DNA of 64,000 bases from NCBI GenBank assembly GCA_021234155.1, contig JAJEKV010000008.1, positions 880,508-944,507 on the forward strand. The letters are read 5' to 3'. The stretch's first letter is position 1, and every line of letters starts with the position of its first letter. This document shows, piece by piece, positions 59,800 through 64,000 of the stretch. The notes beneath the pieces were generated by a model. The model was given only the letters and a program-made list of their open reading frames with translations. It had not been told where the DNA came from and made no database searches. The position numbers and the translations under genes are program-made. This DNA is from Isoetes taiwanensis. Lineage: Eukaryota; Streptophyta; Lycopodiopsida; Isoetales; Isoetaceae.

Positions 59800-60130
59800 A
59801 GTAGACATGCCAATTTTTGTTATTTGCTTCACGTTCCCAAGTGTAGCCTCTCGGCCCGATCCCAAGTGCAAAGGACCAAAAACTCACCCCAAAATGCAAC
59901 TCCACCGGGGTTTATGTTTTGGAGGCCCCTATCCTTGTCGGGATTAGGCCGGGACCTTGCAATCATGTCTTAAAGTAGAGGGTGTCCAAACGAGGCACGG
60001 GGGCCTAAAACCCCTAAGCCTTGCCCTAAAAGTCCTCTCCGAAGGCCACTGGCGACCGGCGGGCAAGCTCCCCCTGGTTCTTTATCTTTACTTCCCTTTA
60101 TCATGGGTGTTGCCATGATGGAAGTGGAAT
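59800..60130. other. GC-rich block, possible LTR fragment
   Basis: A C/G-rich stretch ('ggcccctatccttgtcgggattaggccgggacc', 'aaggccactggcgaccggcgggcaagctccccctgg') unlike its AT-rich surroundings. It lies just before the gypsy pol remnant. No gene and no clear ends. Confidence 0.3.
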
Positions 60131-60569
60131 AGGAAGAAAAAAATGACGACATCCTTTGTGACTAAATTGAAGGTGAATGCTATATATTTGCCGCTATAGA
60201 GTTTGACATCACAGAGAATCAAGATCTCATAATCTCTAAAGTTGGCCAAATAGCTAGCAAACCCTATTGTTATCCTAATCAATACGGGGTAGTACCCTTA
60301 AGCCTCACGAAGAATGATTGAGATGATAAAGGACAAGACATTGAAGTGTATCTCTAGACCCATTGTGATGGCAAGGAGAGCTATTTGCGCAACCTGAGAT
60401 GGCGGGGAGGTTGAACCTCAACATAGAGCTTTGTCACGGCATCTTGGTTGGAATGGGAGCCGAGGCGATGAACATCAAAAAGGTATGATCTGATTGTTGA
60501 GATGGTGGATAGTGCATGCAAAAGCTTTGATCGATCAACTAGAAAATCATAGTAAAACCACTCAAAGCA

Positions 60570-60825
60570 AGCAAGTCGAGATCAAAGGTAAAAAGGTAAC
60601 TTCGATAATGCAATGCGTATTTCGTAAGAAATTATTTAAATGCATAAGGAAAAGAAGAGGTAGCTTACATCTTAGTAGACCCCGACTCTAATGACAGCTC
60701 GAAAAGAAAGCTCTAAGCAAAATGCCCAAGCAATAGCAAGGCTAATAAAGGAGTTCTATGATTTATTACCTAGTGAAATCAAGAAACCCACATCTTACAG
60801 GGGAGTCGAGTGAAATATGATATGA
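60570..60825 (+). pseudogene. Ty3/gypsy protease-RT boundary remnant
   Basis: Codons read GKKVTSIMQCVFRKKLFKCI (compare GKEVTLIMQLFKCIK in the chromovirus at about 23.2 kb), and about 150 bp further KEFYDLLPSEIKKPTSYRGVE (compare KEFHDIFPDKIKQLSPYRGVE). The order and spacing match the protease-RT junction. It is opposite in strand to the large chromovirus. Stops on both sides. Confidence 0.7.
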
Positions 60826-61599
60826 TATTGCCATGTCAAAGTAACTTCTTTAATGTTATATAATATGATTAACAATTTAAGGATCTATGTGTGTGATGAA
60901 CTACCATGTTATAAGTTTTATAGCAAAACTTGTGTAGATGAAGGTCAAAATCTAAGGCATAGCTTTGGCTACCTCATGTAATATCTCTCTGATTTTGATA
61001 GAAATTGTGAGGCATTTATTTTTATTTGACCCATCTATACTATTAAACCTACAATGAAGAGCATTGAAACAACCATTATGACTGAGGCATAATAATTGGT
61101 ATTAGTAAGTATATCATTTTCATAAACATTTTAGCCTTAAGGGCTGGACATGAACAAAAGTGCTAACTTCAAGGGCTCGACTTGTGTCTAATTGTGGACT
61201 CAACTAGGGTTGTAACTATGGATTTGGTTATGTTAATTTGCCATGTAATTCTGTGATCGAGGATGTTGAATATAGGGAAGGTGAGGAAGAGATATGATGG
61301 TGCCCGAGGGAATAGTTCAAAAAGCAAGAATGAGATAGTTGCGTGGAACTAAGACACACTGAACTGTTGAGTTACGTATATAACCTTAATAAAAGATTGT
61401 GATATCTTTGCCTTTACCTTTACTTTTTGGCAAAGGCTCCATGATTTCCATATAACGGTAATTGGAGCGCTTATTGTGATTCAAATCGTCCTCTTTCTGC
61501 ATTTCTACATCCTTGCTCCTTTGGTACTCAAGATCTTCCTAGTTATTAGACAGCCTCTTCCAAGTCTTCATGAAATCTGTTCTTCTATCCATGTATATC

Positions 61600-62200
61600 G
61601 GTGTCTCGAAAACGCCCCACAGGCACATTCAAGGATCGAATATTCGAGCAGCATCCAAAACTGTCTAGACATTATTAGTAGTCGCTTCTACCCGATGTAG
61701 TGCCTCGAGAACGCCCTACAGGGACATTCAATGATTGAATACTCGAGTGGTCTCCCCATGGGCCCGTTATAATCTCTCCCACTAGAACTATGCTCATCCT
61801 CGAGTATCTAAGACTATGATTTAACCAAGTAGGAAATGCCCCACATGCACATTCAATGATCGAATACTCGAGTGGTCTTCCATGGGCCCACCCATTACAA
61901 TCTCTCCCACTAGAATTATGCTCGTCCTCGAGCATCTAAGACTCTCATTTAACCATGTATACCAGTGACATTGTGATTGCCAAGATCGCGCAAATTACCA
62001 TACCCATGGAGACTCGAACTCGAGACCTGCTCTGATATCAAATATAACGTTTCTACCAAACATGCCCCTCATCAACTGGGCAAAACTGTCTAAACGTTTA
62101 TAAGTAGTATTTATATTGGTGCCTTGGAAATGCCCCGACAGGCACATTCAAAGGTCAAATACTCAACCCCCATGGGCCCATTACAAATGCACTCTCTTGA
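61600..62200 (-). mobile_element. TRIM-like small LTR element
   Basis: Minus strand has TGATATCAGAGC (62040-62029), 11 of 12 matching the initiator-Met primer-binding site. Sequence just to its right (62084-62190: 'aaaactgtctaaac...gcacattcaaaggtcaaatactc...ccatgggccc') resembles 61660-61770 ('aaaactgtctagac...acattcaatgattgaatactcgag...ccatgggccc'), as expected of two short LTRs. The interior is repetitive: a block with 'cacattcaatgatcgaatactcgagtggtct...cccattacaatctctcccactagaa...ctatgctc.tcctcgag' occurs at about 61725-61815 and 61845-61940. No coding sequence. Confidence 0.45.
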
Positions 62201-62869
62201 TCTTTTTTGCTTCGCAGTTGGGTGGTGAGTTTTGGTCTTAGGGGCTGGTATTTAATTTTCTTTAATGTTTTATGTTGTTTTAATATTAAGTGGATCTTCT
62301 CATTGTGTGATAAACTTTGTCGCATATCAGAGATGCAACCTGAGTCAAGGCATTATACACATCATCATCAAGCCAATACCAATACCAACACTTACCAAAA
62401 AGCCCCACATGGATACCATCAGTTCTAGGTCATCTGCCTTGATTCATAAGAAAGATAGCATCCGTTAAATCAGTGGAATGATCTCAACTTTCAAACTAGC
62501 CTTCCGCTCATCGAAAACAATAGGATGAATCTTTTTAAGTATGCCTCCTGAAGGTCTTATTGGAAGGAAGGGTATGGGCATCAAAAAAGTAGAAAAAACG
62601 ATCACACACAAAATCCTTAAGCTCATTAAAAACCCATCTGAAACCTGGAGAGAATCAGACTAGTAACTTGTATTTTTGACTTTGCAGTTTTTAAGAAACA
62701 TAAGATAATAAGTTACCACCTTTGATCTATTGAATTTGAATCCTACTAATAGCAAAAGCGAAAAATATGAAAGAATAAATAAGAAACACGTCTTTAAAAG
62801 GAAAAAGAACATAAAAAGGGGAGATAATAATGAGGATTCTAGTTCTTCGTTATTTGTAATGTTGGTGTG

Positions 62870-62911
62870 GTGTGTGCGTCATATATCCAATCAGATGCTG
62901 CCAATGTGGCA
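62870..62911 (+). repeat. Fragment shared with the SINE at 47.3 kb
   Basis: 'gtcatatatccaatcagatgctgccaatgtggca' matches 'gtcatatgtcctcatggatgctgccaatgtggca' at about 47335-47367, including an exact 18-base word. Probably a piece of the same dispersed repeat family. Confidence 0.5.
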
Positions 62912-64000
62912 AGTGAAAATTTCTTCTCCTCCTCCTCCCTACCCTGCATCCTTTCGTAAAAATTGCAATGCACCAGTTCTCAGAGTACCACCTAATATAT
63001 TGTCAACTCCATCAAACTCAAAGCACGTCGAACATAGAAGAAGTTTCTACAAGAGTGTCCAAATCCTTATTCAACTATACCATCTTTTTGAATTTCCCTC
63101 AGGAATAGAGCAAAGATACTTTGAAATAGAAGCTAAGCTAGCTTGAAGAATCAAAGTGCTTCGAATCAAATAGAACTTGTGCCTTACCATACTACATAAA
63201 AGTCGAACTCATCATGTCTTAAGCGCTTCCTTCTCTGGTCGAACGGATTGGTTAGCTTCTTCTATGGCACAATTTGTGGCTTGGGTTTTCTCAAAAGAGA
63301 CTCAAATGAACGGTTCCTATGATCTTTTAAGAAGTGGATACACAACTTTCTCAACCGTCAAGGCAGTGGAAAGGGCACACGTGTTTTAAAGGTATATTGT
63401 TTTATCATAACTGCGAAAACTAAGTATAGAAATATTTTGTTAGAAAATAAGAACTGAGAGTAAACAAAATAGGAAAAATTGACCTACTATATGCTCATAG
63501 TCCTTTGTCATGTGATTCACATGCAAACAACATAGGGAAGATGTTCTAATCCTCAAAAACATTGTCCTCAATTCCTCCAGTACTTAGCATGTTTTTCACC
63601 CACCCAACAAGCTTTCTAGCACTCACTACCATAGTATTTGAACCATTAATTATCCTTGTAAGTTCATAATATGGAACTTAACAAACCTACCATTTTTATT
63701 TTTATCAGGCTTCCTTTAAGACAAATCACACTTGCAGGACATGATAATATAATTCGTTTGATGATGATGCATACCCACATTATAATTATTGAATGTTCAT
63801 CGAACTCGATATACAAAGTTCCATAACTTGCAACATAGAAGAAGGTTAATTTTAAAAGAAGATAACTTTTATACTGTCACGGCTTTTTTACTTTGTGTAA
63901 TTAATAGGACTGAGCATTATGAGTACAATAAAAGATTCTACTAATTGCGACATAGAAATGAGCCATCATTAACAACAACATAGTATGTCATGCAGGTATT
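62912..64000. other. No gene supported
   Basis: AT-rich. The frame at 62730-63146 has ordinary composition but no domain I recognise, and nothing marks it as a gene. Confidence 0.4.

Overview
The window looks like nuclear DNA of a land plant with a large, repeat-rich genome; a gymnosperm or similar lineage is plausible, but the sequence does not fix the species. The reasons are one spliced, plant-like gene for the ER-quality-control protein HRD3/SEL1L, and around it nested chromovirus, LINE, SINE, Helitron and terminal-inverted-repeat (TIR) elements, most of them decayed. There is no bacterial or viral gene organisation. Most open frames are AT-rich chance frames or fragments of dead transposons.

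Layout. 1-15.2 kb: no gene I can support; two local direct-repeat pairs (0.92-1.37 and 1.88-2.17 kb) and AT-rich or purine-rich sequence. 15.3-16.8 kb: a degenerate tandem repeat. 16.9-31 kb: a nested block. An old LTR-like sequence is split by a 13.15-kb minus-strand Ty3/gypsy chromovirus (two LTRs of about 1.54 kb, initiator-Met primer-binding site, polypurine tract, gag, protease, RT, RNase H, integrase, decayed chromodomain). One LTR is itself interrupted by a 5'-truncated LINE with a poly(A) tail and target duplication. 31-34.4 kb: exon-like fragments I cannot identify. 34.9-42.1 kb: a 7.2-kb TIR element with two convergent decayed genes, one resembling an unassigned transposase-like family. 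42.3-43.9 kb: a 1.56-kb Mutator-like element. 44.7-46.4 kb: a probable non-autonomous Helitron. 46.4-47 kb: end of a second chromovirus LTR with its polypurine tract. 47.2-53.7 kb: a SINE and short duplications. 53.77-57.87 kb: HRD3 on the minus strand, six exons, two apparent 1-base deletions in exon 5. 58-64 kb: a possible LINE scrap, a Ulp1-type SUMO-protease remnant, a gypsy pol remnant and a small TRIM-like element.

The most unusual content is inside the chromovirus, between its primer-binding site and gag. Two extra minus-strand gene units sit there. One is a decayed histone H3-family sequence, closer to the centromeric variant CENH3 in its histone fold: it starts like an H3 tail, has a clear alphaN/alpha1 region and ends in an H3-like C-terminus. 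The other is a decayed frame with a strongly acidic stretch. Each unit has a TATA box 105-115 bp before its ATG. Upstream of each TATA lie two ~74-bp imperfect palindromes 200-201 bp apart, four copies of one family in all. One copy has a different core on both arms that still pairs. This looks like a duplicated promoter module driving two accessory genes in a retrotransposon.
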